In this document: positions 54,068-63,584 of the stretch, in pieces
Layout of the letters: every line of letters starts with the position of its first letter
How positions within the stretch are numbered: position 1 is the stretch's first letter
Source of the DNA: Acidimicrobiales bacterium
GTDB taxonomy: Bacteria; Actinomycetota; Acidimicrobiia; Acidimicrobiales; RAAP-2
Direction of reading: 5' to 3'
NCBI GenBank assembly: GCA_030039755.1
Contig: JASHUY010000074.1
Location: forward strand, 1-64,000
DNA length: 64,000 nt
Made by a program: the position numbers and the translations under genes
The notes under the pieces: generated by a model
The model's input: the letters and a program-made list of their open reading frames with translations, nothing else
What the model was told of the DNA's origin: nothing
Databases searched by the model: none

Positions 54068-55477
54068 TCACGCTGCTCCGATCAATGTCTCGAACCTGCT
54101 CATGATGACGGGGAGCCGCTCCGCGAGCCGCGCCCGTAGCCGTTCCTCGTCCACGTGCACGAGCTCGCGACCGTCGAGGACGACCTTCCCGTCGACGACG
54201 ACGGTGTCGACGTCCCGGCCCGTGACGCTTCTCGCGACGGTGAACGCCGCGTCGGTGACGGGTTGGAGATCCCAGGTCTGGGACTGCACCAGGATCACGT
54301 CGGCTCGTTTCCCCACTTCGAGGCTCCCGGTCCAGGCGCCCAGTCCGAGCGCCCTCGCTCCTCCGATCGTCGCCGCTGCGAACAGCGACTCGAGGGAGAT
54401 CTCGCCGCGCGCGTGCCACGGCGTCGCGAAGTGGCTCTGCAGCGCGACCCACGAGGCGCGGACGGCCTGGAAGAGGTCGAGGCTGCCGGACGACGCCCCG
54501 TCGGTGCCCAACCCCACCTCGATCCCGAGGCGGAGCATCTGTGGGATCTTCGGAGGGCCGATCAGAAAGTTGCCCATCGGGCAGTGCGCGACGCTGACCT
54601 TGTTCGACTGGTACATCCGGAGCTCGTCGTCCGTGAGGAGGACCGAGTGCGCCGCATGCACCCCTGGACCCAGGAACCCGGTCGCGTCGAGGTGCTCGGC
54701 CGGCCGTTGGCCCCAGTGCTCGGTGGCGTAGTCGACTTCGTACGTACCTTCCGCGAGGTGGATGTGGATCCGCGCGCCCGTCTCCTTCGACAGGTCGGCG
54801 AACGTGTCCCACAGCTCGGCCGAAGAGACGATCAACTGGCGGAGCGCGAGCCATGCACCGACCCGGTTCTCCTCCGACGGCACGCCCCAGTTCTTCACGA
54901 GCCGCAGGTTCTCTTCGACCGCCTGCCCGGTCGAGAGGGTGGCGCCGTCGGGCAGGCCGTCCGCGTCGTCCAGCGTCGACCTGGCGATGATCCCCCTGAT
55001 GCCGATCTCGCGCGCCGCGAGACCCATCTCGTCCGGGTGCGGACCGCCTGCCTCCGCGAAGCAGGTGGTCCCGACGGAGAGCAGGTTCCCATAGCCGACG
55101 AGCCCGGAGAGATGTACGTCCTCCTCGCTGAGCGCCGCCTCGAACGGGATGAGGTAATTTCGCCAGATCGGGATCTTCAGCTGCCGCCGTCGCGCGAGCT
55201 GGGCAAGCTTCCCCCTCAGGAGCTGCTGGCCCGTGTGAAAGTGGGTGTCGACGAGGCCGGGAAGCATGAAGTGCCCGCCCGCGTCGATCGTTCGTGCCGC
55301 CGTGAACCGCCCGTCGGCGTCCGACGACGCACCGATCCAGACGATCGTTCCGTGTCTGACCGCGAGGGCGGCGTCCGGGAGCACCGTTCCCGCGGCATCC
55401 ATGGTGACGGCGCTGCCACCTCGCAATAGGAGGTCGACCGGCTCTGGAGCTCCCCGTACGCCGCCGGCGGGGCTCAC
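54068..55477 (-). CDS. amidohydrolase, cytosine/MTA/SAH/guanine deaminase-like
   Basis: HFMLPGLVDTHFHTGQQLLRG; RIHIHLAEGTYEVDYATEHWGQRPAEHLDATGFLGPGVHAAHSVLLTDDEL; GLGTDGASSG. Confidence 0.88.
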   Translation of the reverse strand: MSPAGGVRGAPEPVDLLLRGGSAVTMDAAGTVLPDAALAVRHGTIVWIGASSDADGRFTAARTIDAGGHFMLPGLVDTHFHTGQQLLRGKLAQLARRRQLKIPIWRNYLIPFEAALSEEDVHLSGLVGYGNLLSVGTTCFAEAGGPHPDEMGLAAREIGIRGIIARSTLDDADGLPDGATLSTGQAVEENLRLVKNWGVPSEENRVGAWLALRQLIVSSAELWDTFADLSKETGARIHIHLAEGTYEVDYATEHWGQRPAEHLDATGFLGPGVHAAHSVLLTDDELRMYQSNKVSVAHCPMGNFLIGPPKIPQMLRLGIEVGLGTDGASSGSLDLFQAVRASWVALQSHFATPWHARGEISLESLFAAATIGGARALGLGAWTGSLEVGKRADVILVQSQTWDLQPVTDAAFTVARSVTGRDVDTVVVDGKVVLDGRELVHVDEERLRARLAERLPVIMSRFETLIGAA

Positions 55478-55744
55478 CGGGTCGTCCTCCCCCGTCTCGC
55501 GCTATCGCGCTCGGTCCACCCGGTCACCCGAGGCGCGGGCTTCTCTCGCGGACCTGGGACGGATGCGCCCCTCTTCTTGCGGCTCCCGACCGAGCTTGCG
55601 CGGCCCCGGACCGGGCGACGGGCGCTCCGAGCCGTGCACGCACCCTCGTGCCCGGCACCGTTCTTCGCCTCGGTGGTCGTCCCGAAGCGGCACCCACACG
55701 CACCCCCCAGACCGCCCCCGGCGCACCCGCCGAAAGCCATATCG

Positions 55745-55766
55745 GTAACGTTTTCAGAAACGGTAC
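55745..55766. promoter_or_regulatory. LacI-type operator candidate (site 1)
   Basis: GTAACGTTTTCAGAAACGGTAC, near-perfect inverted repeat; similar to site 2. Confidence 0.6.
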
Positions 55767-55873
55767 TCGTTCCGACGAACCACGTCAACGGCCCGTCCGT
55801 CCGGCCTGTCGGGACGGCGCACACGCGTGATCGGCCGCAACGCCGGGTGGGGACCAGCCGACGACGGTGCGTC

Positions 55874-56977
55874 TCACGAAGCCTTCTCGGCCCGGCCCTT
55901 CCTCCCGCCGGCTGGGGACGCCCCGCCACGACCCGGTACGAGGCCCTGAAGGGGTGGCCGGAGCGTGGAGTCGGTGCTCCCACGGACGAGGAGCTGGGTG
56001 GGGAGCACCTCCGACGCGGTCGGACCCGCCCGCCGGCCGAGCTGGCGCAGGAGGACCCTGACCGCCCGCCGCCCCATCCGGTCGATGTGCTGGTCGACCG
56101 TCGTGAGGTTGACGAGCGGCGAAGCCGCGAGCTGGACGCCGTCGAACCCCGCGAGAGCCACGTCGTCGGGAACCTTGAGCCCCCGATCGATGAGCGCCTC
56201 GAGGGCACCGAGGGCGACCGAGTCATTGACCGCGATCAGTGCGGTCGGCGGGTGCGGGATTTCCCTCCACGCGATCGCGGCCTTGCCGCCGTGCTCGGCC
56301 GAGAAGTCGCCTTCGGCGACGAGCGGGTCGGGCTCCCCCGCCTCGGTCATCACGCGTCGAAACCCTTCGACACGCGCGACCGCGTTCGTCGCGAACTTGG
56401 GACCTCCGATGAAGCCGATCCGGCGGTGGCCGATCGAGAGGAGGTAGCGCGTCAGGTCCTCGGCGCCGCCCGCGTTGTCGGACACCACGTAGCTCGCCTG
56501 CGGATCGGTGGGCGGCCGGTTCGTGAAGACCACCCGTCGTCGGTCCGGAAGCAGTTCGTGAACGACCGCCTCGTCGTGGGAGACGGAGGCGTGGATGACG
56601 CCGTCCAGCCCCTGCAGGAGGAGCCGCTCGAGGTAACGCCGGGTTTCCACGGCCCGGTCGTCCGTGTTGCAGATCACCACCGTGTAATCCCCGCGTTTCG
56701 CCTCCTGCTCGACGCTCCGGGCGAGCTGGGGGTAGAAGGGGTTGGCGATGTCGCTCACCAACAGCGCGAGGAGCCGCGTCCGGCCTGCGACCAGCGCCCG
56801 TGCGATGGGGGACGGCTGATAGCCGAGCGAGTCGATGGCGGCCTGGACCCGGGCGCGGGTCTCGTCTTTCACGTCCGCGTGCTTGCGCACGACCCGTGAG
56901 ACGGTCGAGACGGAGACCTGCGCCAGATCGGCGACATCGACGATCGTCGGGCCTCGCTCCTGTCTGGGGACGCTCAC
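55874..56977 (-). CDS. LacI family transcriptional regulator
   Basis: TIVDVADLAQVSVSTVSRVVRKHADVKDETRARVQAAIDSLGYQPSPIARAL. Confidence 0.93.
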   Translation of the reverse strand: MSVPRQERGPTIVDVADLAQVSVSTVSRVVRKHADVKDETRARVQAAIDSLGYQPSPIARALVAGRTRLLALLVSDIANPFYPQLARSVEQEAKRGDYTVVICNTDDRAVETRRYLERLLLQGLDGVIHASVSHDEAVVHELLPDRRRVVFTNRPPTDPQASYVVSDNAGGAEDLTRYLLSIGHRRIGFIGGPKFATNAVARVEGFRRVMTEAGEPDPLVAEGDFSAEHGGKAAIAWREIPHPPTALIAVNDSVALGALEALIDRGLKVPDDVALAGFDGVQLAASPLVNLTTVDQHIDRMGRRAVRVLLRQLGRRAGPTASEVLPTQLLVRGSTDSTLRPPLQGLVPGRGGASPAGGRKGRAEKAS

Positions 56978-57050
56978 GGACGCATTGTCGCACCGGACGT
57001 AGCCTCCCGACGGGTTCTCGCGCCTCGGGTCCGCTCGTGGCCCCGGGGAT

Positions 57051-58409
57051 TCAGCTCTTCAGGTCGTCACTCAGCCGCCGCAGTGCACGCCCAAGCCTCG
57101 CCGTCATCTCGGTGAGCTCCTCGGTCGTCGACACGAAGGGTGGCATCAAGAGCAGGTAGTCGCCCTTCTCGCCGTCGACGCCGCCGTTGCAGGGGTAGAC
57201 GACGACCCCCTCCTCCATTGCGTAGCGCGCGGCGGTCGACGCCGTCCCGGCACGCGCGGGGAAAGGGGCCTTCGTCGCCCTGTTCGACACCAGCTCCACG
57301 CCTGCAAGGAGCCCGCACCCGCGCACGTCCCCGACGAGGTCGACGTCGCCGAGAACGTCGCGCAGCGCGTCGAAAAACGGGGTCTCGAGCGCCGCGACAC
57401 GCTCCACCAATCTCTCGCGAATCAGGATCTTCAGCACGGCCGCGCCCGCCGCGCAGGCAACGGGGTGCCCCGCGTAGGTGAAGTTGTGCTCGAAGCGTCC
57501 CGACCCCTCCACGAACGGCTCGAGGAGCTCCGCACGAACTGCGAACCCTCCCAGCGGCGCGTAGCCGCCGGACACACCCTTGGCGAAGACGAGGAGGTCG
57601 GGCTGGACGTCGAAGCGCTCGACGCCGAACCACCGTCCGAGACGGCCGAACCCGGTGATCACCTCGTCCGCGACGAGGAGCACCCCGTAGCGGTCGCAGA
57701 TGTCCCGGACCACCTGGAAGTACCCGTCTGGCGGGGTCAGCGCCCCGGCTGCGGCCCCGACGACCGGCTCGACGACGAAGGCGGCGACCGATTCGGGCCC
57801 GACCTCGAGGATGCGGCGCTCCAGCTCTTCGGCGCATTCGAGCGTGCAACTTCCCGCTCGCGCGCAATGGCCGCACCCGCGATACCTGTTCGGAGCCTCG
57901 ACGTGGGGGAAGGGCAGGAGAAGCGGCGCATGGCGCTTCCTCCGGATGGCGTGCCAGCCGGCCGCGAGCGTGGCGAGCGAGTTTCCGTGGAAGCTCGGCC
58001 ACCGACCGATCACGCGCCACCGCTCCGGCTCGCCTCGTTCGAGCCAGTACTGCCGTGCGAACTTGAAGGCGCTCTCGTTGGCCTCGGAGCCGCCGGACAC
58101 GAAGAAGACCCGGTCGAGGTCCCCGGGCATGACGGACGAGACAAGACCGGCGAGCTCGCGGGCGGGGAGCGACTCGAAACGAAGGGCGTGGACGTAGGGA
58201 ATCCGCTCGGCCTGGTCGCGCATCGCGTCGGCCACCTCGGACACTCCGTAGCCCAGGCTTGCCACGCCGACACCTGCCGCGGCGTCCAGGTAGCGACGGC
58301 CGTCCTCGTCGACGAGCTCGACCCCCTCACCCCGGACGAACGCCCTCGGCGGCCCTGAGAGCTCGGCCTTGAGGAGGTGGCCGGGCGCGCCGAGAGCCGA
58401 CCCGGTCAA
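57051..58409 (-). CDS. class III aminotransferase
   Basis: YGVLLVADEVITGFGRLGRWFGVERFDVQPDLLVFAKGVSGGYAPLGG PLP-lysine region. Confidence 0.9.
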   Translation of the reverse strand: MTGSALGAPGHLLKAELSGPPRAFVRGEGVELVDEDGRRYLDAAAGVGVASLGYGVSEVADAMRDQAERIPYVHALRFESLPARELAGLVSSVMPGDLDRVFFVSGGSEANESAFKFARQYWLERGEPERWRVIGRWPSFHGNSLATLAAGWHAIRRKRHAPLLLPFPHVEAPNRYRGCGHCARAGSCTLECAEELERRILEVGPESVAAFVVEPVVGAAAGALTPPDGYFQVVRDICDRYGVLLVADEVITGFGRLGRWFGVERFDVQPDLLVFAKGVSGGYAPLGGFAVRAELLEPFVEGSGRFEHNFTYAGHPVACAAGAAVLKILIRERLVERVAALETPFFDALRDVLGDVDLVGDVRGCGLLAGVELVSNRATKAPFPARAGTASTAARYAMEEGVVVYPCNGGVDGEKGDYLLLMPPFVSTTEELTEMTARLGRALRRLSDDLKS

Positions 58410-59698
58410 CGTGCGCCCTCGGCGACCGCCTCGGGCAACGCGTCCCGGACGCGGACGAAGGCGTGCTCGTAGCCCGAAGCGACTCTCGCGAGGTGGTCGT
58501 CGGTCATCGCGGTCGACAGGTTGAGCATGCCCCTCGGCGCCGCGTACACGCCTTCGAGCAGGAGGGCGAGATGGAGCGCGGCGAGCCCCTGGCGTTCCAC
58601 CGACCCGGGGCTGGCGGCGACCGTCGGGCGCGCGCTCGCAAGGTGAACCTGCAAGATCGAACCCGCCCGGCTCACGACCGCCTGCACGCCGGCGCGCGCG
58701 GCTCCAGACTCGATCTCGTCTGCGAGCGTCGCCGCTCGCCCGTTCAGTTGCTCGATCGCTCCGGCGTCCAGCATCCGCAGCGACACGACGCCGGCGCTCG
58801 CGGTCACGACGTTGCCGTTGAACGTGCCGGAGTGCGAGAGGGCACGCGGGTGGAGAGGGTCGGTGTACCCGAGCAGCTCAGCCCGTCCGAGAACCCCGCC
58901 GACCGGAAAGCCACCACCCACGATCTTCCCCACCAGGACGAGATCCGGGGAGAGATCCAGCTTCCCGTGCACGCCGCCGAAGGAGTTCCGAAGGCTCTGG
59001 ACCTCGTCGAGGACGAACAACGCGCCCACCTCGGCTGCACGAGCGCGGACACGTTGCAGGAACCCGGGTAGTGCGGGCACCACGCCACCGTTCCCGAGGA
59101 AGGGCTCGACGACGACGGCAGCCGCCGACGGGCCCAGCACGGACTCGACCCCTCGCAGGTCGTTGTACGCGGCCCGGACCAGGTCCGGGCCGCCGTCGGC
59201 GAGCTCGGGCACCGAGCCGTGATAGCCGCCCTCGAACGCCACGACGACACGCCGCCCGGTCGCCGCCCGTGCGATGCGCAGCGCGAGCAGCGTCGCCTCG
59301 GACCCCGAGTTCGTGAACCTGACCTGCTCGGCGGCGGGATACCGTTCGCGGAGCAGGTCCGCGAGCTCGAGTTGGCTCAGGTGCGGCGCGGGGAACACCG
59401 TTCCCGACTCGAGCGCTCTCCGCACCGCGTCGAGGATCTCGGGGTGCCGGTGGCCGTGGACGAGGGACGTGTAGTTGTTCAGGACGTCCACGTACTCGCG
59501 GCCGTCGACATCTCGGACCACAGCGCCGTTTCCGTCGTCGAGCACGACGGGATAGGGGTCGAAGTGCGCGATGGTGCGCGTCTGCCCGCGCGGCATCACC
59601 CGGCGGAACCGCTCGTGCAGCGCCCGCGAGCGCTCGGTCTTCTCGAGGTAGTCGCGGACGAGCTCTTCCGAGCTCCCGGGCATGCGTCCATCCTTCAC
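58406..59698 (-). CDS. class III aminotransferase, glutamate-1-semialdehyde aminomutase-like
   Basis: RRVMPRGQTRTIAHFDPYPVVLDDGNGAVVRDVDGREYVDVLNNYTSLVHGHRHP; FVLDEVQSLRNSFGG; VGKIVGGGFPVGG. Confidence 0.88.
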   Translation of the reverse strand: MKDGRMPGSSEELVRDYLEKTERSRALHERFRRVMPRGQTRTIAHFDPYPVVLDDGNGAVVRDVDGREYVDVLNNYTSLVHGHRHPEILDAVRRALESGTVFPAPHLSQLELADLLRERYPAAEQVRFTNSGSEATLLALRIARAATGRRVVVAFEGGYHGSVPELADGGPDLVRAAYNDLRGVESVLGPSAAAVVVEPFLGNGGVVPALPGFLQRVRARAAEVGALFVLDEVQSLRNSFGGVHGKLDLSPDLVLVGKIVGGGFPVGGVLGRAELLGYTDPLHPRALSHSGTFNGNVVTASAGVVSLRMLDAGAIEQLNGRAATLADEIESGAARAGVQAVVSRAGSILQVHLASARPTVAASPGSVERQGLAALHLALLLEGVYAAPRGMLNLSTAMTDDHLARVASGYEHAFVRVRDALPEAVAEGAR

Positions 59699-59756
59699 GC
59701 CACGACCTCCGTGGGCACGTGGGGACGCCGGGGGGCGCGGATCGCACGGCTCGTCG

Positions 59757-60476
59757 TCAAGGCTTGCCGATGCATGTCGGGTGCGCGCGCAGCTCGGGGT
59801 CGTGGCTCGGGATCATCTCCCACCCGCCGGCGCGGGCGGTCTCGAGGAAGTGCTCGGTCTCCGCGGTCCGTGGGCACGACGGGGCCACGATCCCGGTGTT
59901 GGCGTACATCGGCACGATGTCGCCGCAGACGCAGACCGGGCCCGAAGGACGTGTGAGGACGACCGACTGGTGCCCGGGGGTGTGGCCGCCGTTCCACAAG
60001 ACCTGAAGGCCGGGGAGCAGCTCGACGTCCCCTTCGACGGTTCGCACGCGCTCGCCGAGCATCTCGAGGAACTTTGCGACTTCGACGTAGTAGGGCCCGC
60101 TTCCGGGCCCGGTCGCCCAGCGCACCTCCGACCGTTGGACGACGACTTCGGCCTTGGGGAAGCAGGTGTCGTTGCCCACGTGGTCGTAGTGAAGATGGGT
60201 GTGGACGACGAGTGTCACGTCGCCGGGCTCCACGCCGCAGGCGCGCAACCCCTCGTGGAGGAGCGCGGAAGTGTCGCCTTCGATGGTGAAGCCCGCCGCG
60301 GCCGAAGCCCGTGCGTTGGCGCCCGTGTCGACGATGACGTGATGCGGTCCGTCCGTGAGCAGGAAGCAGTAGCACGGCAAGGCGACGAGAAGATCGGGCG
60401 GAGCCCCGGGCAGATGGGAAGCGAGCGGCACGCCCGGGATCACCCCGACCTCGAGGATGGAGAAGCTCCAGTGCAC
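59757..60476 (-). CDS. MBL-fold metallo-hydrolase (lactonase-like)
   Basis: HHVIVDTGANARASAAAGF; VVHTHLHYDHVGNDTCFPKAEVVVQRSE; NGGHTPGHQSVVL. Start refined from ORF 59757..60932. Confidence 0.88.
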   Translation of the reverse strand: MHWSFSILEVGVIPGVPLASHLPGAPPDLLVALPCYCFLLTDGPHHVIVDTGANARASAAAGFTIEGDTSALLHEGLRACGVEPGDVTLVVHTHLHYDHVGNDTCFPKAEVVVQRSEVRWATGPGSGPYYVEVAKFLEMLGERVRTVEGDVELLPGLQVLWNGGHTPGHQSVVLTRPSGPVCVCGDIVPMYANTGIVAPSCPRTAETEHFLETARAGGWEMIPSHDPELRAHPTCIGKP

Positions 60477-60487
60477 CGCATCCGCCT

Positions 60488-61258
60488 CTACGTGTGCGCG
60501 GTGAGGAGCATGCCGCCGTCGACGTAGATCATCGACCCGGTCACGTAGGCGGCGTCGGGCGAGCAGAGGAACGACACGGCTCCGGCGACGTCCGAGGGCT
60601 CCCCGGCACGCCCGAGGGGGATCGTGGGGACCGTGCGGTCGAGGTACTCCTGGCCGCTGCCGCCCCCGAGCTTCGTGTGCACGATCAGGCCGGGCCCGAC
60701 CGCGTTGACCGTTATCCGGTACGGCGCGAGCTCCAAGGCCAGATTGCGGGTCAACATCCAGACCCCGCCCTTGCTCGCGTCGTACGCGGCGAGCCCACGC
60801 CCGGGCGCGCTCGCGTGGACCGACGCGACGTTGACGATCCTGCCCTCGCTTCCGGCATCCACCATCAGCCTGGCGGCCGCGAGGTCGCAATGGAACGTTC
60901 CGGTCAGGTTCACGTCGATCACCTGGCGCCACGCGTCCTCGCGGAGGTCCAGGGGGGGTGAGGACGCGAGGATGCCCGCCGAATGGACCAGCGCGAAGAG
61001 CGGTCCGCCTCCCTCGCAGACCTGGGCGAACGCGCTCGCCACCTGACCCTCGTCGCGCACGTCGGCCTGCGCCGCGACGGCGTCCCCGCCCGCGGACCGG
61101 ATCGCATCGGCAACCTCCTCGACGGCGGCCACGTCGCGGTCGACGACGCCGACGAGGAACCCGTCTCGGGCGAGCCGCAACGCCGCCGCCCGGCCGATGC
61201 CGCTGCCGGCGCCGGTGACGACCGCACTCCTCTTGCGACCGTTGCCGCCTGCGCTCAT
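60488..61258 (-). CDS. short-chain dehydrogenase/reductase
   Basis: AVVTGAGSGIGRAAALRLARDG; YDASKGGVWMLTRNLALELAPYRITVNAVGPG. Start refined from ORF 60488..62323. Confidence 0.92.
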   Translation of the reverse strand: MSAGGNGRKRSAVVTGAGSGIGRAAALRLARDGFLVGVVDRDVAAVEEVADAIRSAGGDAVAAQADVRDEGQVASAFAQVCEGGGPLFALVHSAGILASSPPLDLREDAWRQVIDVNLTGTFHCDLAAARLMVDAGSEGRIVNVASVHASAPGRGLAAYDASKGGVWMLTRNLALELAPYRITVNAVGPGLIVHTKLGGGSGQEYLDRTVPTIPLGRAGEPSDVAGAVSFLCSPDAAYVTGSMIYVDGGMLLTAHT

Positions 61259-61266
61259 CGCGCCGT

Positions 61267-62247
61267 TCACCCGCGCGACCGCGCCGCGGCCGGGCCCTTG
61301 CGGGTGCGGATCGTCGAAAAGACCCGCTCCACGTCGTCCGCGACGCGGGCCGCGGAGAGGCGGTACTTCTCCAGCAGGGCCTCGTTGGGACCGCTCTCCC
61401 CGTAGCAGTCCTGGATCCCGAGCCGCTTCACGGGCACGGGGGCCTTGTCGGCGAGGACTTCGGCGACCGCGCCCCCCAGCCCACCGAGCACGCTCTGCTC
61501 CTCGACGGTCACGACGAGCCCCACGCCGAGCGCGGCCTCGACGAGGGCGTCCTCGTCGATCGGCTTGACCGTGGGGCAGTGCAGCACCGCCGCGCTGACG
61601 CCGCGCGCGGCCAGGAGCTCGGCGGCTTCGACGACCCGGGTCGTCTGCACCCCGGTCGACACGAGCACGAGGTCGTCGCCGTCGCGCAGCACGACCGCGC
61701 GCCCGAGCTCGAAGTGGTAGTCCTCGTCGAAGATCGCAGGCGAAGGCTCCCTCGTGATCTGGATGTACGCGGGGCCGTCCAGAGCCGCGAGGCGCTCGAC
61801 GGCCTGTCGGGCCTCGATCTGGTCCGCCGGGGCGACGACGGTCATGCGGGCGAGGGAACGCATGACCGCGACGTCGTTGAAGATCTGATGCGTCTTTCCC
61901 GTCATGCCGGTCAGAAGGCCGGCATACCCGCCGACGATCGTGACCGGCAGCCCGGGCTGTGCGACGAGCACCCGGATCGAGTCCAGCGCGCGGGCAACGG
62001 CGAAGCAGGCGAACGTCGTGACGAACGGGACGAACCCGACGGTCGCGAGGCCCGCCGCCATGGCGACCATGTTCTGCTCCGCGATGCCCGCCTGCAGATA
62101 GCGACCCGGGTGGGCGGTCTCGACCGCCGCCCCACCCGTCGAGCTGCCGACGTCCCCGTCGAGGACGACGATCCTCGTGTCGCGGCCCGCCAGCTCCGAG
62201 AGCGTCTCGCCGAGCACCTGTCGAAGCGGGGGGCCCACCACCCTCAT
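61267..62247 (-). CDS. transketolase, C-terminal subunit
   Basis: MRVVGPPLRQVLGETLSELAGRDTRIVVLDGDVGSSTGG; PGRYLQAGIAEQNMVAMAAGLATVGFVPFVTTFACF. Start refined from ORF 61267..62940. Confidence 0.9.
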   Translation of the reverse strand: MRVVGPPLRQVLGETLSELAGRDTRIVVLDGDVGSSTGGAAVETAHPGRYLQAGIAEQNMVAMAAGLATVGFVPFVTTFACFAVARALDSIRVLVAQPGLPVTIVGGYAGLLTGMTGKTHQIFNDVAVMRSLARMTVVAPADQIEARQAVERLAALDGPAYIQITREPSPAIFDEDYHFELGRAVVLRDGDDLVLVSTGVQTTRVVEAAELLAARGVSAAVLHCPTVKPIDEDALVEAALGVGLVVTVEEQSVLGGLGGAVAEVLADKAPVPVKRLGIQDCYGESGPNEALLEKYRLSAARVADDVERVFSTIRTRKGPAAARSRG

Positions 62248-63116
62248 CGCGCGCGCTCGAGGGCACGTCGTGCGACATCGATCTCCTCGAGCGCACACGC
62301 CAGCTCGTCGGCGGTGGGGACACGGCTGTGCCAGCTGAAGTCGTCCTCCATGAACGACACGCCCTTCCCCTTCACGGTGTGCGCGACGACGACGGTCGGG
62401 GCGCCGGTCCGCGCCCGCGACTCCCGGAGGACCGCCGTGAGCGCACGGAGGTCGTGACCGTCGACCTCCAGGACCCGCCACCCGAACGCGCGCCAGCGAT
62501 CGGCCAGCTCGGCAGCCTCGTAGGGTCGGGCCCGTCGGCCGGTCGCGGGGTCGCGCCACCCGAATTGCTGCAACCCGTTCTCGTCCACGACGGCGACGAG
62601 GTTGTCGAGGCGGTAGCGACGGGCTACGTGCGCGCCCTCCCAGACCGTGCCCTCGTTGCACTCGCCGTCGCCGACCATGACGAAGGTCGTGAAGCTGCTC
62701 CCTCTGAGACTCGCGCCCAGGGCGATCCCGACCGCAGCCGAGAAGCCCAGTCCGAGCGACCCGGTGGACATGTCGAGGCCGGGCAGCATCGTCATGTCGG
62801 GGTGCCCCTGCAGGCGCGAGTCGATCGCGTCGAACGTCATCACCTCTTCGAGCGGGAAGTAGCCGCGGAGCGCCATGACTGCGTAGAGGGCGACGGAGCT
62901 GTGCCCCTTGGAAAGCACGAAGCGGTCGCGCTCGGGCCATGTGGGCTCCTCGGGGCGGATCCGCAAGACTCGGAAGTACAGCACGACGAGGGCGTCGACG
63001 GCGGACAGCGGACCTCCGAGATGGCCGCCCCGCGCGGTCGCCACGGCACGGACCACGGTCTCACGTGCGTCGCACGCGAGCGCCCGGAGTTCACCCTCCT
63101 CGGCGCCCTCGCTCAC
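62244..63116 (-). CDS. transketolase, N-terminal (TPP-binding) subunit
   Basis: GHLGGPLSAVDALVVLYFRVLRI; GHPDMTMLPGLDMSTGSLGLGFSAAVGIALGA; GDGECNEGTVWEGAHVA. Start refined from ORF 62244..63416. Confidence 0.9.
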   Translation of the reverse strand: MSEGAEEGELRALACDARETVVRAVATARGGHLGGPLSAVDALVVLYFRVLRIRPEEPTWPERDRFVLSKGHSSVALYAVMALRGYFPLEEVMTFDAIDSRLQGHPDMTMLPGLDMSTGSLGLGFSAAVGIALGASLRGSSFTTFVMVGDGECNEGTVWEGAHVARRYRLDNLVAVVDENGLQQFGWRDPATGRRARPYEAAELADRWRAFGWRVLEVDGHDLRALTAVLRESRARTGAPTVVVAHTVKGKGVSFMEDDFSWHSRVPTADELACALEEIDVARRALERAR

Positions 63117-63505
63117 GTGCCAGTTCTCGCCTCGTACGATCCGGGCACGACCGGCGGCGAGAAGATCGACAGGAGCTCGAGAGGCCCTGGGCCGGCCGAC
63201 ACCGTGGCGTGATGCAGACCGGGCGGGATGTAGACCGAGACCCCCGGCTCGAGGTCGACCGACCCGTCGGGCGTGACGAGCCGCCCGCGCCCCTCGAGGA
63301 TGTACACGACCTCCTCTTCGCGTTCGTGCACGTGCCCGTCCGGCGCCGAGCCCTCGGGGAACGTCGCGACCCCGACGGTCACGCGCTGCGCACCGGTGTT
63401 CTCCGGTCCCACACACAGACGCCAGTCCCTGCCAGGGAGCGGGAACACCTGGGCGTCGTCCCGGTGGACCCGCTGTAGTCCCCCTTCCCGCGCGACCTCA
63501 GCCAC
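63113..63505 (-). CDS. cupin-domain protein
   Basis: GHVHEREEEVVYILEGRGRLVTPDGSVDLEPGVSVYIPPGLHHATV; start refined from ORF 63113..63808. Confidence 0.82.
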   Translation of the reverse strand: MAEVAREGGLQRVHRDDAQVFPLPGRDWRLCVGPENTGAQRVTVGVATFPEGSAPDGHVHEREEEVVYILEGRGRLVTPDGSVDLEPGVSVYIPPGLHHATVSAGPGPLELLSIFSPPVVPGSYEARTGT

Positions 63506-63562
63506 AGCACGCCCCCTCCTGATGAGCCCCGTCGGTCTGACGGGAGCATCGGCATCGTTACC

Positions 63563-63584
63563 GGTAGCGTTTTCGACGACGCTA
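63563..63584. promoter_or_regulatory. LacI-type operator candidate (site 2)
   Basis: GTAGCGTTTTCGACGACGCTAC, perfect 7-bp arms GTAGCGT/ACGCTAC, just upstream of the cupin/transketolase operon. Confidence 0.6.
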
